The notes below the pieces were generated by a model. That model made no database searches. It saw only the letters and a program-made list of their open reading frames with translations, and was not told the DNA's origin. Both the position numbers and the translations under genes were made by a program. 64,000 nucleotides of DNA from Atopsyche davidsoni (Eukaryota > Arthropoda > Insecta > Trichoptera > Hydrobiosidae): contig JAILWY010000009.1 of NCBI GenBank assembly GCA_022113835.1, positions 13,988,001 to 14,052,000 on the forward strand, read 5' to 3'. Shown here piece after piece: positions 38,132-51,900 of the stretch. Every line of letters starts with the position of its first letter. Positions within the stretch are counted from its first letter, which is position 1.

Positions 38132-39372
38132 CGAGCTCGCCTGTCTCCCTCGGTTGTATTGCTGTCAGACGATTTCTAGATAAAAAATAAAATCGACTGC
38201 GGTGCGCACGACGTTAGGTAGTATTTCACTACCGACGGAGGGATCGGTAACTTTCGGATCCTTCCTCAACCCTCATTTCATTTACAACTTTTTAAATACT
38301 TAAACAAATATATTTATCATTTTAAAACTAAAGCTCACATATTATTTATTACTATACTTATCCCATTCTGTGACACGAGCCTCGCACTGAGAAACGTCAA
38401 CACCGACTTGGCACAAAACCGACATTTTACTATTCCATATTTTAGCAGAGATAGAACTAAATTATTTTGATTATTAAAATTTAAATAAAACATTACACGC
38501 AGATGAAATAAACTTTTATTTAAAATTACGGATAAAGATGTACATAAATACCACATTAGTACTAATGATATGGTCAAAATTGGGTAAGCAATTACGAATC
38601 GAAACACAAATTTAAAAAAAAAAGTAAAGTAGCGAGTGAAATGATATTGCTGTAAGATCTCTCGTGGGTGACTGAATTAAGAAATCTATCCATTTAATCA
38701 GCTCTCAGGCCATTGATTTCGGGCTACAACTTTACCGGAGGAAATGCGAGTAAACAAACATTCTCGCCGTTGCGGCCGCTCTCTCCCGAATGAGCGCCGC
38801 GCCCGCTGAAGCCCTAATCGCCGTGCCAATTGCCCATCGAGTCCGCATTCCGGCAGGGCGTAATGACTCAATGCGTCCGCCACACAAAACCCGCTCTATT
38901 TTTTCTTCCATTTCGTGAATTATGCTAATTATTCGTATTTTAACATCACTATTCGGAAAAGCGCCATTAGCGATGAGTAGAGTAACTAATATATTACATT
39001 TTTTTTAACTATCATACTTTTAGTTAATTTAAAAAAAATTATCTTTTTTGATTTTATTTTTTTTGAAAGATTTTCTTTATATTTGTTTTGATATACCGTA
39101 TATGTATATTTTTGAAATTAAATGCTTGGCGGAAATCCTGTTTGTTATTATTGGATTTTTTGTTTTTATTTGTGACAAGCTTCGCCAATCTATCTCGTTA
39201 GCATTTTCAAAAGAATATATATTTAAAAAAATAATTTTTTTTTTAAATCATTTACCGTTGATAAGTTTGGATGACTCAAAATGAAAGTGCATTCCCGAAA
39301 CACGAACAAAAAAATATACTTAAATTATTATTTGTGTACATTTGATCTGTACTATTCCCGTACCTACTACAA

Positions 39373-39445
39373 GCCCGGCTAGCTCAGTCGGTAGAGCATG
39401 AGACTCTTAATCTCAGGGTCGTGGGTTCGAGCCCCACGTTGGGCG
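39373..39445 (+). tRNA. tRNA-Lys (CTT anticodon)
   Basis: Complete 73-nt cloverleaf. The acceptor stem is GCCCGGC with GTTGGGC plus discriminator G; D arm GCTC..GAGC; anticodon stem TGAGA/TCTCA around loop CTCTTAA; T arm GTGGG-TTCGAGC-CCCAC. Internal A box (TAGCTCAGTCGG) and B box (GGTTCGAGCCC) are intact. T-runs follow at 39453-39456 (four) and 39460-39465 (six) and would stop RNA polymerase III. The sequence agrees with the animal cytosolic tRNA-Lys(CTT) as I know it. No intron. It points away from ptc, about 1.6 kb from the proposed ptc start site. Confidence 0.97.
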
Positions 39446-39459
39446 CAAATTATTTTGTC

Positions 39460-39465
39460 TTTTTT
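39460..39465 (+). terminator. Pol III T-run terminator of tRNA-Lys
   Basis: Six T residues 15 bp after the tRNA 3' end, preceded by a weaker four-T run at 39453-39456. Confidence 0.8.
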
Positions 39466-39569
39466 CCTAAAATAAATTATTATACTCTCACCAACGATGG
39501 TCAATATCGTAGAAATATAATTATTTATAATTTTTTTTAAATTTTATTAATTTCTGTTCTTTATATTAG

Positions 39570-39820
39570 TTATAATTGCTGGTATACAAATACACGGACG
39601 GCATTTAAACGCAGCTGACCACATCACATCGGATAGGTCCATTTGAGCATCACCTGACATGTCCAGAGTCAACGAGATCCGTATCTGTATTGTATAATAA
39701 ATATCTCGGTAGGATGGAAATCTGATAGACTTGATAGAAGGGATGCCGAACTGTTGGCGTGTTGTGTCAGACGGAAACGGTGACGACTTGGACCCCACGG
39801 GTATCACATTTTACTTATGA
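39570..39820. other. complex unique segment beside tRNA-Lys, unidentified
   Basis: This 250-bp stretch has balanced composition, unlike the AT-rich or CpG-islet classes around it. Its minus strand is open for 86 codons (from 39807), including VGSKSSPFPSDTTRQQFG. I do not recognise the product. It begins about 125 bp after the tRNA-Lys gene. It could be an exon of an unknown transcript or the body of an old retroelement. Confidence 0.3.
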
Positions 39821-40454
39821 GTCAGGGACTCGTAATATTATTTATCGCCTTTATATTTATTTCAAACACTGTTTTTTTTTTAATTACTAAAAATCGCATC
39901 AGTACTAGAGATATAAAACTGCTATAAAGATATTTTATCAGTTTTTTTTTCATGTCTAATCAAGGTATTTGGCAAAAATAATAATAAAGTAGATAATCAA
40001 AATAACCCACATTTTACAATGCCTCTAAGCCCTTTGAATAATAAACCTTAGTAATTTGAAATAATTGAAATATCTTTTTAATAATATACTACAAAACAAA
40101 TAGGGTGTTAATCGATATTTTTTTGGTGGAAAACGAATGGTATTTGTAACCGCTATAAGTATTTAAAAACACATCGTCTCCATTTAACACGATTTATAAT
40201 AAATAAATATTTTTGTAATAATTTTCTCTCCCGCACTGCCCTCGCGCGCCGACCTGTTTTCTTTGTACATTCTCTTCTCCATACAATTTAATTGAATTAA
40301 GAAGTTAAAATATTTCACGTGCGCTCAATCAAAAAAGCCTTTAAATAATACCGAGAGGCTTGCGTCTCTGCTGCGTTCCCTGTGGTGCAGATTTGAGGAT
40401 GTATTTTCTAATTATTATAGTGTAGTTATTGTGTAAATAATAAAATATTTTTAT

Positions 40455-40603
40455 TTGTTCTTGGTTGTCGTGCTGCGTTATATTTTGAATCTTCCAAAGT
40501 GCTGGGGCCATCTTCAAGGATTGAAGATTGAAGACGGTCCCAGTACCGGGACCGAAACGTCGGAAGAATTAAAAATATTACACAGCACAATACCTAAGAG
40601 CAA
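40455..40603. mobile_element. inverted-repeat retroelement remnant with hammerhead-like core
   Basis: The complement of 40455-40517 and the plus strand 40528-40603 share the same string of blocks: TTGAAGAYGGYCCCAGYAC, then GGAAGA, then AAAATAT.AC.CAGCAC (roughly 75-80 percent by eye). They lie head to head with a 10-bp centre. The right copy has a perfect GGTCCC/GGGACC stem (40536-40541, 40548-40553) followed by GAAACGTC (40554-40561), the 3' half of a minimal hammerhead ribozyme. The expected CTGANGA is TTGAAGA (40528-40534) with one extra C, so catalysis is unlikely. The left copy lacks the GGGACCGAAACG segment. Penelope-like elements carry such ribozymes in paired repeats; assignment to them is inference. 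Confidence 0.45.
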
Positions 40604-41759
40604 TGGAATTCTAATAACAAGGGCTATTAAAACCTACGAAATTTAATATGAAAAATGCATTTATTATATATTTATAGAAGTGCTAAGAATATACTAATAG
40701 AATATATGTATAGTATACTGCATTATTTATAAGCTTATTTCGTATTCAGTACATACAATTGCATTCTCATACATGTAATCCACTGCACGTATACGTAACG
40801 TTATGCATAATGTTTATTGTGTATAACATGCATGTAATTAAATTCTATTAAACTAATATTACATTATTAAAAATAATGTTAGAAATTAAAGCATCCAGAC
40901 ATATTTTTAATGATATATTAATTCAAATAGTCTTGTAAATATTATAATATTATTTTTAAAGTTCATGGTTTCATACCTGCCTGCAGATTACAATGGCCCG
41001 TGTGCTAGTGTCTCGTCACACATCTTCCTTTGGGCGTAGATTTTGGTGATCAGCTCGCAAAACCAGGGACGGCGTTGGATTTCAATAAAAAATAATAACA
41101 AATGGGCAAATAAGTAATAATTGCACCTCTTTTTGATATTCTCATTACAAGTAGTAGTAAAGATAATTACAAATAACAATCTCTTCCTAATTTTTATAAT
41201 CGCCGTGTGTTTTTGTGCCTATAAATTCATATGCAGCATAATGCTGTCAAATTTTATAAAAACATTAAATTTAAATTTATATTAAAGAGGAATTCCGTTT
41301 AAAAAAATGACGCCCTATATAACTTTTTTGCTATAAAAATATAAATTTCTCAATAAAACTTATAAATTTTCTCATTTCTACATTAGAGTCGTGCCTGTTC
41401 GTTTGCTGTCTGCTATTTTTATTTTGCTTATTGAAAATATATTTTGAAATGGAATTCCACCCAAGATCCACAATTCCATTATGTGTCAAAAATATTGATT
41501 ATTTATTATAAATATTATAATCAATTAATGTTTCCAAATTAAGGAGATGTGTCAAAGCATAGTAGTTACATACGTTTATAAACGCACCTAAAAAAATCAT
41601 AATCAATTAAATTCACCTGTTCTTAGTAGTGTTTGTACAACACTTCTATCGATATTTAAAAATAATCACAAGTCTAATATTCAAATGGGCAATTTACACA
41701 TTGGCAATAAATAACAAAGTTGCGTGTTTTAATGATAATTATTATAAACTAGTAATGTA

Positions 41760-42060
41760 GCCCGTCACAAAATGACGAATTTGATGAACGATGCGTCTAA
41801 ATTCTCGCGGTTAACGACATCTCGCGGCGAAGAAGTGAATTATATAATTAAAGTTTAGCTAAAGCATATTTTAAAGTTTATGAATGAAAATATTATCCTA
41901 TCGTCTTGAAATTCGGCACATAGCTGCGGAAAAATTTACTTAACTTATGTGCAAAAAATCAGCGTTGTATCTTTTAAGATATTCTATACAGAACGGAAAA
42001 ATGAAACATACATACAAACATACAAATAAACACACAATGGCTATTATTATAGTAGATTGT
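41760..42060. mobile_element. possible transposon-derived segment
   Basis: Contains CGCGGTTAACGACATCTCGCG and CTTGAAATTCGGCACATAG, followed by an ACATACATACAAACATAC-type tail. Phrases of this kind recur in lepidopteran interspersed repeats in my experience. No termini or coding could be defined here. Confidence 0.25.
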
Positions 42061-42180
42061 ATAATGGTACGATTTAAAATATCAAAAAAATGTAGTTGCA
42101 TGTCCGTATTCGGTATAGTGTGTAGTTTTACGAATATCAATGATAGCGTGCTCCCCCTCGCCTCCCCTCCCTGGCCGCGC

Positions 42181-42228
42181 GCCGCCCCTGACGCCGCCCC
42201 TGACGCCGCCCCTGACGCCGCCTTTGAT
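42181..42228. repeat. minisatellite, four copies of a 12-bp unit
   Basis: GCCGCCCCTGAC three times exactly (42181-42216) and a diverged fourth GCCGCCTTTGAT. The unit is a multiple of three and gives Pro-Asp-Ala-Ala repeats in one frame, but the surrounding frame is not gene-like. Confidence 0.9.
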
Positions 42229-44629
42229 GTGCCGCCAGAAGACTTGCCACGGGCGATTTACCTAATGAATTTATACCGGTACCTCTCTGTACAAACACGC
42301 CAGTGCAGTCGAGTACAGGGGGGCTAAAAATAAGTTTTTAAATTTAAAAATTAAATCACTGTTTTCGTTAAGTCAGAAAACCTTTAGATTTTAATCTCAA
42401 AGAACGCTTTTTGTTTGCTTTTTGTTCGTGTTTATTCTGGTTGACGTCAGGCTAGTTTAGTTTGTAAATACCCCACATTTAAACATCAAAGACAAGTAGT
42501 CATACCTAGTCAGGCTAGAAGATATCGAACATTATTGTGTATCAAACATTTGCCTTTCAAGAGATATTTGTTATTTCTTGAAATATGCAGTTTTTGCTTG
42601 AAATATCGACTTTTATGTTTTGAATATTTTATTTCATATTTTTAGGTTGAATATTTTCATTTCGACCAATATACATGCAATTGAAGATTGGTGTTTTGGA
42701 ATATTGGAAGATTGACAGTATACTGTTTTAAAAAAATATTTTTTTGTGTTTTCCCTATAATGTATCTCTCCCTAAAAATAATTGTACGCAGGATGAAGAG
42801 AGTAAGTTTTTCTTTCGCGTTCTATTCAAACATGCACGGGTGTATTCCTCAAAAATGTGAATGTCGCCGCAACCGACCTAACCGCCTTTAAATGGCTCGG
42901 TTGTTGCAAATTCAATTAAGCTCCGAGAAGAGCGACCTAGCCGGCCCGCCGATCTCGGGGAGGCGGGTGAGAATAATTGCACAATTAATCGCATATTAAC
43001 GGCGCCGGGGCAGCGGGATCAAGCCGCTCCTCGTCCTCGGGGGGACTCCTCGCCGGCGCGGGTAATGGCGGCCCCGGGTGAGGCGCTAAATTGTGGTCAA
43101 TTTCGCTAATTTCCCGAACACTTCTTCCGCCTTCGAGGTTCCGCGTGTATCAGAGAGACGTCACTTTATAATCATTACCAATTTACAAGTTCTTTGAAGA
43201 AAAAAATGTAGAGTTTCGGTGCATTGATATTGCATTTACCAGCATTGAATTTTAAGAATCTCCTTATAAATTTGCTCGTTTAAAATCGTCTGTAATAGAT
43301 AAGCTGGTATAACGTAATACAGTTATACAGTAAAATAGTATTTTTTTAGGTTAGTATATTTTATATCTTCAAAAATACTATGTAAAACTATGATTTTAAT
43401 ATCACCAGAAATTTGGGATCGTAACTAACCGTTATGACTGTTAAAAAGGACGTATTCATATATTATACAATAAGATAAAAAATCTCCTGAGCTAAAATTA
43501 AAATATTTAATAAAATTAAAAATCTATGTTTTAGAGAAAAAAATGTATTTTTTAAAAATGCTTACTAATACAAAATCAAGAATTTTGCTAAAATTCTTCA
43601 ATGACAACTTTGAAAATAAATCTAATTTTTTTCACTGTTGATTTTTTTGAAAGGCAGTGTCTAATTTAAATAAATAGCAAGGTACTGATTGTATCATTGA
43701 TCTTGGTGGATTATACGGAAGATGTAATTCATCACGTTGGAAAGCATATCGACCATCAATACAATGAATTTAAAAAAACGTCAGCCAAAATAAACCTGGC
43801 AATAATTCTTCATTAAGCGACCGCTTGTAGGCTGTCCAATATTTTGATTTTTATTTCCGATGATTGAATGGTTTTACGAAGTACCGTGGTCCGTCTTTAT
43901 TGATTGCATCCTTGATTGTGCCATGAATCATCCACTACTTACTGATGGGAATGAAGAATCTGTTTTGATGCAATACCATCACGGACCTTCTTCATTTCCA
44001 TAAAATATTAAACACTAATTTATTTTCAAGTATACAAGTAGGCATTTACTACAAAGAGATAGTTTCTATTTCATAAATATGGGTTTTATGTTTGTATACA
44101 TATTTCACTTCGCCTCGATCAAAAAAGTGTTTGAAATATGGCTTCTCTGTTTAATTCCTAGCCGACGAGTCATTAAAATATTTAATTATATTATACGTAA
44201 TACATATTGATCCAAAACGTTTTTTTAAATAAATAATGTTTTGTGATAAATTTATACACGATACCAAAATTTACCTTTAGAGCTTTGTAACGGAACCCGT
44301 TTTTTGTATTTTGCTTTAAGATCAATGGAAAGAAAACCTTTTTGAGAAAATGTCCATCTTGTATTGGCTTTTCGTAATATTCTTAAAAAAACGTCACAAT
44401 CCAGTCGCGATGCCCAAGTAATTATCTCCTGTTTGCTTCCTTCCGTTTTTAGTGAATAAGGTTACTCGCAAGCGTCCCAGCTCATGGAAATAACGACAGA
44501 CATTTTCTCGGAGAAAAATAGATTGCATAATAGGTTGTAGGGGAAAGAATACACATTTCAAAGTTACACATACGAATTAGAAATAAATGCGAGTATATTT
44601 ACATACACATAGTAAAAAGCATTTCGTGA

Positions 44630-45080
44630 CGAATCGACAGCGGAGACGGATGGAGGCGCACCGGCTCAATTGCAATTCTCAAGCAGGCGGCAGCAGCGGC
44701 CGACCCGCCTAATTGTTTCTTCAAATCCACCACCGACATCAAAGCGCATTATTCTTTACCGAGAAGGAATTTCTTGGTATTTTTTTTACAATGGGCAACC
44801 CTCATTAATTACACCCGGGGCGAGGGGGCCGGCGGGGCGGGGGGCCCATGGATTATTTATTGTCCGGATTGGACAAATTTATGTTTCTCCTTTGTGGTTT
44901 GGTACATTGTGGTCTCTAGGTTTTTTATTGCCGCATTTGTCGCTCGGGGTCCTTTTTTCGGCAACGTAATTTCTTCATCAGGACTCCATTGAGCGGGCGG
45001 AATGCTTGAGATCTGACGTTCACGAATCAATCAAGAGGGCCGCGGGGCTGCGAGGGCGCCGCGCCCGGGGAGCGAGGGCG
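44630..45080. other. GC-rich islet upstream of ptc
   Basis: Extended island about 7 kb upstream of the ptc promoter, with GGGGGCCGGCGGGGCGGGG-like runs (44823-44845) and AT blocks such as CATGGATTATTTATTG. No coding. Confidence 0.3.
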
Positions 45081-48000
45081 TCCATTTTTCCTTTTAATTT
45101 ACTGGTTGTGAATTCAAATAAAACTGTCCATTTTTTACTATAGATAGCCCGCTTTCATTTGTGGTCGGGTACAATAGATGCATTTTATAGAATAAAAGTG
45201 GTACCTTCAAAGCGATTGGCATCGTCCATACAAATGAAATTATTTGCACCTGTTTGAGCGTTGATTTGTATGAATGAGTTAAATAAAATAAATTTTAAAA
45301 TAAGCGATTTTATGCTGAAATATCAATACTAGTAATAGCATCAGCACACAAGTATTTTCATCGCTTACGCTTCTTAGGTACTATTTTGTACAAAATTCGT
45401 TACTATTAAACCCGTCGACCTGGCGTATCTACACGGAGAAAAAACAATAGCTTTGTATTGCAGCGGTTGTTAGGTAGGTAGAAAAACCATAGTTACCGAT
45501 GTAACCGGGTGTCCGACACACCCGACTAGGAATTGAAGCCATCATGCGGGGTAGGCAAAAAAATTTCGTACCCAAAAATACAAAATAAGCAAGGTAAATT
45601 AGGCTACAACCCCTATCATCATCATGCGAGGTAGTCACAACCGTGACCATATTAGCTTGAGATCACTCTCGAAATGCCAAACTAATAATAATTATGTCAA
45701 TATTAAATATAAATTCCATACTTTTACCTTGTGGGAATTCCATTAAAAAAAAAATCTTTTTCGCGTTTTGTATTTTGTTTTCTAACTAATTTCGCCAACT
45801 TTCTATGTTCACATTTTTAAACGGAGCATATTTAAAATATCCAATTTTTTTTATTATTATAAATTGAGAGGTACAAATAATGCAGGAAGTGAGGAATGTT
45901 TTTAGTCAGATTTATTGATAATAAAATACAAAGGAATGACAAAAAAAATCAATACGGCATGCTCCTGTGCGTTCTTTATCGGCGGGCCTTAATAAACACG
46001 TCGGAATTATGCAAGCTGTCTTGCTCGGTATACATTTAGTATGGAGTTGTATTGTTCGGGCCGCGGGCCTCGCATTAGCGGGCCGGCTCGCCTGCCAGCG
46101 AGGGGGATTGACGGCCATGTCTCCCGCTTGCTCGGGACCTCCGCCGTTTCCAAACTTTACTTCATCAATCGTTTATTCTGCGAACAGAGCTCTTCCTGGG
46201 TGGATGGCCGTGCGCGAGATATTGCCAAAAACCGAGAGGCAAATTGACAGTACCACCAGGTCATAGATATTGCACAGGTGTTGAACAAAAATATATTTTT
46301 TAAACTTTTTTTTAAAGATTTAATAATTATTAATTTGTATAGCGTGACGGTTGACTTGCGGTGTACGATTGGTCGTTATCAGGGTATCGCTTCTGAGACG
46401 GTTGGCGAATAAAAAGGATTTTCTTTTGTGCCTTTTTTTGTTATATTTGGTAAATATTGGAGACTAGCATAATATATTTATTGGCAACTTTAGAGTTTTA
46501 AATATAATTTGAAAGCCGTTGGAGGGTGCGGCCGCAGGTAGGGCGACAGTTGGTGCTCTTCCGAGAAGCGCCCGCCCGGCCGCGCGGCCTGACAGCTCCT
46601 TTTGGCGAACGTCCCCTCTCGCCTAACTGTAACGATTGTTACGATTTTGATATTGAATTATTGTAATATATCGATTTTAATCACACACAAGAAACTCCCC
46701 TCCCCCAAATTGTGAGTAATCACGAACGATTGTCGAGCTAGTTAAAGGCTAAACTCATATCGGACAGTAAAATTGTTACAGATATAAACAAATCATAAGT
46801 ATAAAGAATGTTAAAAACATCGATTCAAATTTTACTTCGCGTAAGAAATGAAGAAGATGTGTCATATTTATTGACTACCAGTTCATCCATTTCATTCGTA
46901 AAGCTGCATATATATATGAAGGGGTGAACAAATTTTTGATCACTACTGGCGACCTGTTTTTTTAATTATATGCAGCGGCCTACCAACATCGTATATTAAG
47001 CAGTCATTTATAGCCCAAAATGAGTTTAAATTTAAAAATAAATAATACATATTCAATATCAGAAGTTATTTTAATAAGAGAAAATAATGATTTCTTATAA
47101 ACTAAGTAGTTTATATGGAACGGGCGTCAGAGATGTGTACATATCAGACAGACGGGCGGCTAGAAACAGACCCCCGATATAGATTATATTTTATCTACGC
47201 CTGTATTTAGCATCATGATTTAATAGTTTTTTTTTTAATTTTCCCTTTAGCTATAAAATTAAAGCAGGCTGGGATGCCATCGCAGACTTGGTTAAGCTTC
47301 ATGTATTGATTCGAATACGATGATCCCACGAGGAAGTGTATTTTAAATCATAAAGTTTCATACCGTGGCATACAGGCTGGTTTGAAAAATACCAAGGTGT
47401 TAGAATATGAATTGTTTTGATATGATAACACATCCAAAGATAGTATTAAAGGCCAGTCTCCTCGGGAGGTCTGCCACACATGCACCGCAGGCAGTCCGGA
47501 AACGCTTGCGGGATGTGCCGCGACTGCGTGGCCGGCATTTCTCCAGATGGTGGAAACATTAAATTACTCAACACCCCCTTACCCGAGCGAAACCAACTTC
47601 CAATTGCAACGAATTATTTAAATTTAAAAAAAAACTAAGCAGGGATTTCGTGTACAAGAAAATATTACATATTTTATTATTATTCAGCTCTTTCAATTTT
47701 GTCAGATTATTATATGCACCGTTATGATGTATAAAATTATAACATGTGTCTATTATATTTTTAATGTATCGTGTACAAAAAAGATATTTTTTTTATATGA
47801 ATTCAAAGAAGGTTTTGTTTCTCTGAGCCCTAGAGTATAATGGAGTTGTACTTGATCAATATATTCATTTGACATTAATATAGAAACAATAATCATTAAT
47901 GTCTATTTCTCATATATGTACCTAAAGATTTTTTAAAAACTTATTTCAGTAGATATGATTCAATGTACAGATTGCTTACAAATAGTAAAAATTTTACTTT

Positions 48001-51000
48001 TTATTTCAATTGCTGTTTGTAAAAATGTTAAATGTGTTCTGAATTGGTATATTTTAAACCGATTTGAATAAACTTAAATTATTTTTCAATTAAATAAATA
48101 TTACACACACCTCTTGATATTTGATTATAATTACGAACTAGTTAAAACTTGGGGATCACAAAGCAGTTTTCACCTCTGCTTGAAATTATATACTCTCTAG
48201 ATATTGATTATATTCATAATCAAACAAAACCACTCTGTTCGATCCACGGGGTCATTGTTGATACAGGACAGTAAAAATATACTCGAACACTTTAACGTTT
48301 CAATCGCAATACAATGGGTGGACATTGCATAATAATGCAAGCCCAATAAAAGATTGAAACGCCTCGTGCCTTATAAACAAGCAAAAAACTTGCTCCATTC
48401 TCAGACCGCCCAAGCGGGGACATTTGCATCTCGCCATAGATTCGCCATAGCGTTTGCGACCCACTCCTCACAGCCCGGACTAGACGTCGCTTCTGGTTAT
48501 GGCGGTTATGGAGGCCATTGATGGTGTTCGTCTGGCGACCGTCCCTCGCCGGCCTGCGCTCGAGGCGTGGACGAAGACTGCATTCAGATATCTTTCAGTA
48601 TGCAGTTCCACTTCAACTCAACTCACTTTTAAAAACCTTACCAGCTCAGATTTTCATGATGCTTAGGTGTACTATTCGTTTAGACACGGAAAGGCTCTAA
48701 ATTATATAAAGATATGTCAATTCGACTTACAGCTATGTAAAGTTTTAATAAAATGTTAAAAACAACAAACAGATTTTTTTTTATTGCTCTGGAAACTCCT
48801 TTGAGTAAGACCTGAGGAATTTAAAACATCAGTTTGGTGCTTTTTAATATTTTTTGTACAATAACATTATGTTTCGTTAAGGATATGATCGCGAGATCAT
48901 ATTTTCTATCAAAATTAATTTGATACATAAAAATATGTATTTTAAATTGGTTCAAATATGTTAATGGGCGAACAATGCTTTATTGGCTATATGGACTACA
49001 CGCTGCTGGTATTTAAATAGATGAATAGATTTCTCATGCCAATTGAAAATATTCTGGCGAACAGTTTGGTGCACGCATTATACAAATTGTAAGAAGACAC
49101 TTCTTATGCAATAGATTTTTTGATTTCATAGTCAAAAAAGAAAAATAAGCATTTTATTTTTTATTAAAATCATAAATAAGCTTTGCACCTTCTAGAGTTG
49201 TTCCAATGTTAACGATTATTCCAGTTTTCTTACCGATGTGTTCTTTTGTTTGCCTATGCTTCGCATGTGTATGACAAGCCAAACGTCTTGACAGCTATGC
49301 TATGCTACGTTAGGTACAATTTGAAGTAGTAAATAGCCGACATACAATGTAGTAGAATTAATTTTAAAGCGATTGTGATGTGTGATTAAATTGTAGTCAA
49401 AAGACGAGCGCCATCAGGCAGAGGACGTTCGTGCCAATTTGGGAAGCGACCAAACAAATTCCATCCGCGACTGCGCCGAAGAAGACGTCAGCTTCGCCGT
49501 CGCCGTGTCGGACGGCCACCGTGGAGCCCCGCCTCGGGGCGAGTGCACGCGGTGCATATATCGCGTGCCTCGTCGGTAATTAAAGCCAATTTGTAGGGCG
49601 GCGGGCTCGCGGCATCCTGGGCGGGACGCGCGACTCTTACCAAGCAATTCCACCGCCATTGTCATCGCGGAGGTATACCGCGCGCCAAGAGTTCTGCCAC
49701 CTCGTAACAATAAATAACAACTACCAAATTATCAACTCGTGCAAAAATGAGTATTTTTACATATGTTTTCCTGCTCTAACTCAATAACGAAAATAGAGAA
49801 ATCCATGTAGTCACACCTCGTTAGTCCCACGGTCTGCGCACAGGATCAGGGGATGATGCCACTGTAAATTAACAAAATGAAAATAAAGAATATTATTTTT
49901 TTTTTAGATTAAATAAAGCGATGCAAATTTTATTTCACGTGTTCTTTATTGTTTTGTTTTAAAACATGTAATAGAGAATTTTTTTTTAAATATTCATCAT
50001 TCATCCGTTCTAATATATGTACTTATTTTTGTGTATTATAAAAACAAATCGTTTTTGTGGAAATCAAAAATAAGGATTAATATGCCCTAACTATTGTGTT
50101 TCAAAAAATATTTAATCAAATAATTAATATCAAAATGTATCGCGGTCTATTGCGTGTAATGAGAATTTATAAAGTTTATCTTACGAAATAAGTACCCTGG
50201 GTGATTTATGTATATGTTGCTTTAAGTGGTTCGATTTTAAATCATTGTAAACGTCTAGAGAACTTTATTTTATATTCTATTTATGAACTATATACTTAAG
50301 AACGAATATCGACAGTGTTGTAGATTTTAGTCGCTTCTGATTTCTTTGTGACAATCGAGTTCAAGGTTGAACGTATATTTTTATTATCAAATACTCTATT
50401 GTTTTTATAACGTTTACACAGTAGTTTATTAAAAAAAAAAAAACATATTGCTATGTTATTAAATTTTAGTATTACTCGTTAGGCCCCGGCTTAACATATT
50501 TTTAATTTTTAAAAACGCGACAAGGGACAAGGATGCTTGGGCGACTATACCGGTCGGCCACTTCACAGGCTCAGAAACAATCCTACACGGTGGCTTAATG
50601 GAGAAGGTGTCCGCCGCGGCGAGAACAATTCCTTTCGAGCTCCACGTACGCCATTCAATGCAGCAATGTAGCTTATTAGCATATCGAAATAGTGCCAATG
50701 ATATACATACATTTTTAATATTTTACGACCGCCCGTACGAATTCGGCACTTCAATGGATACATTTTCATTAATATCGTATAACATATTTAAAAATATGAA
50801 AATATTAAACAGGATGCTAAGCATGCGATTTCCTTTGGCCAAACTCTTTCCGTTTTCGGCGCACCGGAAGCTATAACACGTCGGCCACTCTCGGGTGCCA
50901 TTTTGGCGATAGGTTTTTTTTATTAATATCTATTGATATTCTATCTTGTTTCTGGTCGCGAAGACGTGGCCGATGGGATGCGACAGATAAGCTGGTCATA

Positions 51001-51659
51001 TTTACTGAATATCAATTTGATTACACGAGTCGTATTTAGTAGTCATTCACTACTCGATCAGATAGCATAATCGTTTTACGATTTCCTTTATTTTTTTTTA
51101 AATTTATATATTAATTAATTTTGCTGAAATGAATACATAATTACACTTTGTTTTTAGATTGACAATTGTTTTAGTAAGTATTGCAATCACGAACGACGCT
51201 GTTTTTTTTTTTCTTTCGAGATTTGTTTCTTCATCATATGTTCTATCTAATTATTACTGTAAAGCGAATGAAGTAAAGTTAAAAAATATATACATACTAA
51301 CCCAGTTCGTAAGATTCATCAATTTATTAATCTTCAAAAATAAAATTACATGTTTCATATAATTATATTTGTGTTATCAACAATAAAATCGTGTATTATT
51401 GATATTTTGCCGTTTTCAATTTTTTCGCCATAAATCTATGTTTATTTATTAATGTATTGAGCGGACCGAGCTCTTAAAAATCGCTATATCGATTTGTTGG
51501 AATTGAAAAAAGATTATACGCTAGTTTTAAACATATGGTAAAAAAGGGCTTTCGCAGATGAAATTAAGGTTTTATAGAACAAAATACATAGTTAGGTTTA
51601 ACTCAAGGTATTCATTAAATGGGCTGTATCCGATATTAGAACAATCCAGAATTAATTGA

Positions 51660-51900
51660 GTTTTTCATTCTAGAGTTCTCTCTGATCCCAAAGAAGACGT
51701 TACGAGTCCCGGAGCGGCCGGGCGGCAGGCCTGGCTGCTTAATCTGAATTTAATTTTCGCCCGCGGCCGCGGACCCCCCGAGAGGCCGCGGAGGCCATCA
51801 AATCTTTATTAATGCACTCAAAACATTTTTTAATAGCCCTCACTGCGGCGCCGCGGCGGGTTCCTCATCCAGGGTTCGCGTCTTCTGGAGACTCTATGAG
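51660..51900. other. GC-rich islet upstream of ptc
   Basis: CGGCCGGGCGGC and CGCGGCCGCGG blocks flank TTAATCTGAATTTAATTTTC, and a second AT block (AATCTTTATTAATGCAC) follows. This mixture recurs in many islets of the window. Confidence 0.3.

Larger units (their letters stand above)
37549..38240 (-). promoter_or_regulatory. ptc: ptc promoter region, CpG-rich and TATA-less
   Basis: Immediately upstream of coding exon 1 the sequence becomes CpG-rich (for example the GCGCTCGTCGCGCTCGCG block at 37730-37747), unlike the AT-rich flanks. On the minus strand an insect-type initiator AATCAGTACG lies at 37800-37791 (A+1 at 37796). AGTCT begins exactly at +28 (37769-37765), matching the downstream promoter element RGWYV at four of five positions. 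A second initiator-like GTCAGTG lies near 37846-37852. No TATA box is visible about 30 bp upstream of either. A GAGAG-containing purine block at 37968-37979 could bind a GAGA-type factor, and GACCACACA at 38123-38131 is one base from the Ci/Gli site. Confidence 0.55.

Noticed and set aside
39373..39820. tRNA-Lys plus the following segment as one SINE
   Set aside because: The tRNA is intact with its own strong T-run terminator before the segment, and no tail or target duplication was found.
45500..45530. CGGGTGT..ACACCCG hairpin as a terminator
   Set aside because: Seven-bp stem with no gene or T-run; ordinary chance dyad in a eukaryotic intergenic region.
48312..48325. TGGGTGGAC as a Ci site
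   Set aside because: Mismatch in the core TGGTC portion and no neighbours.
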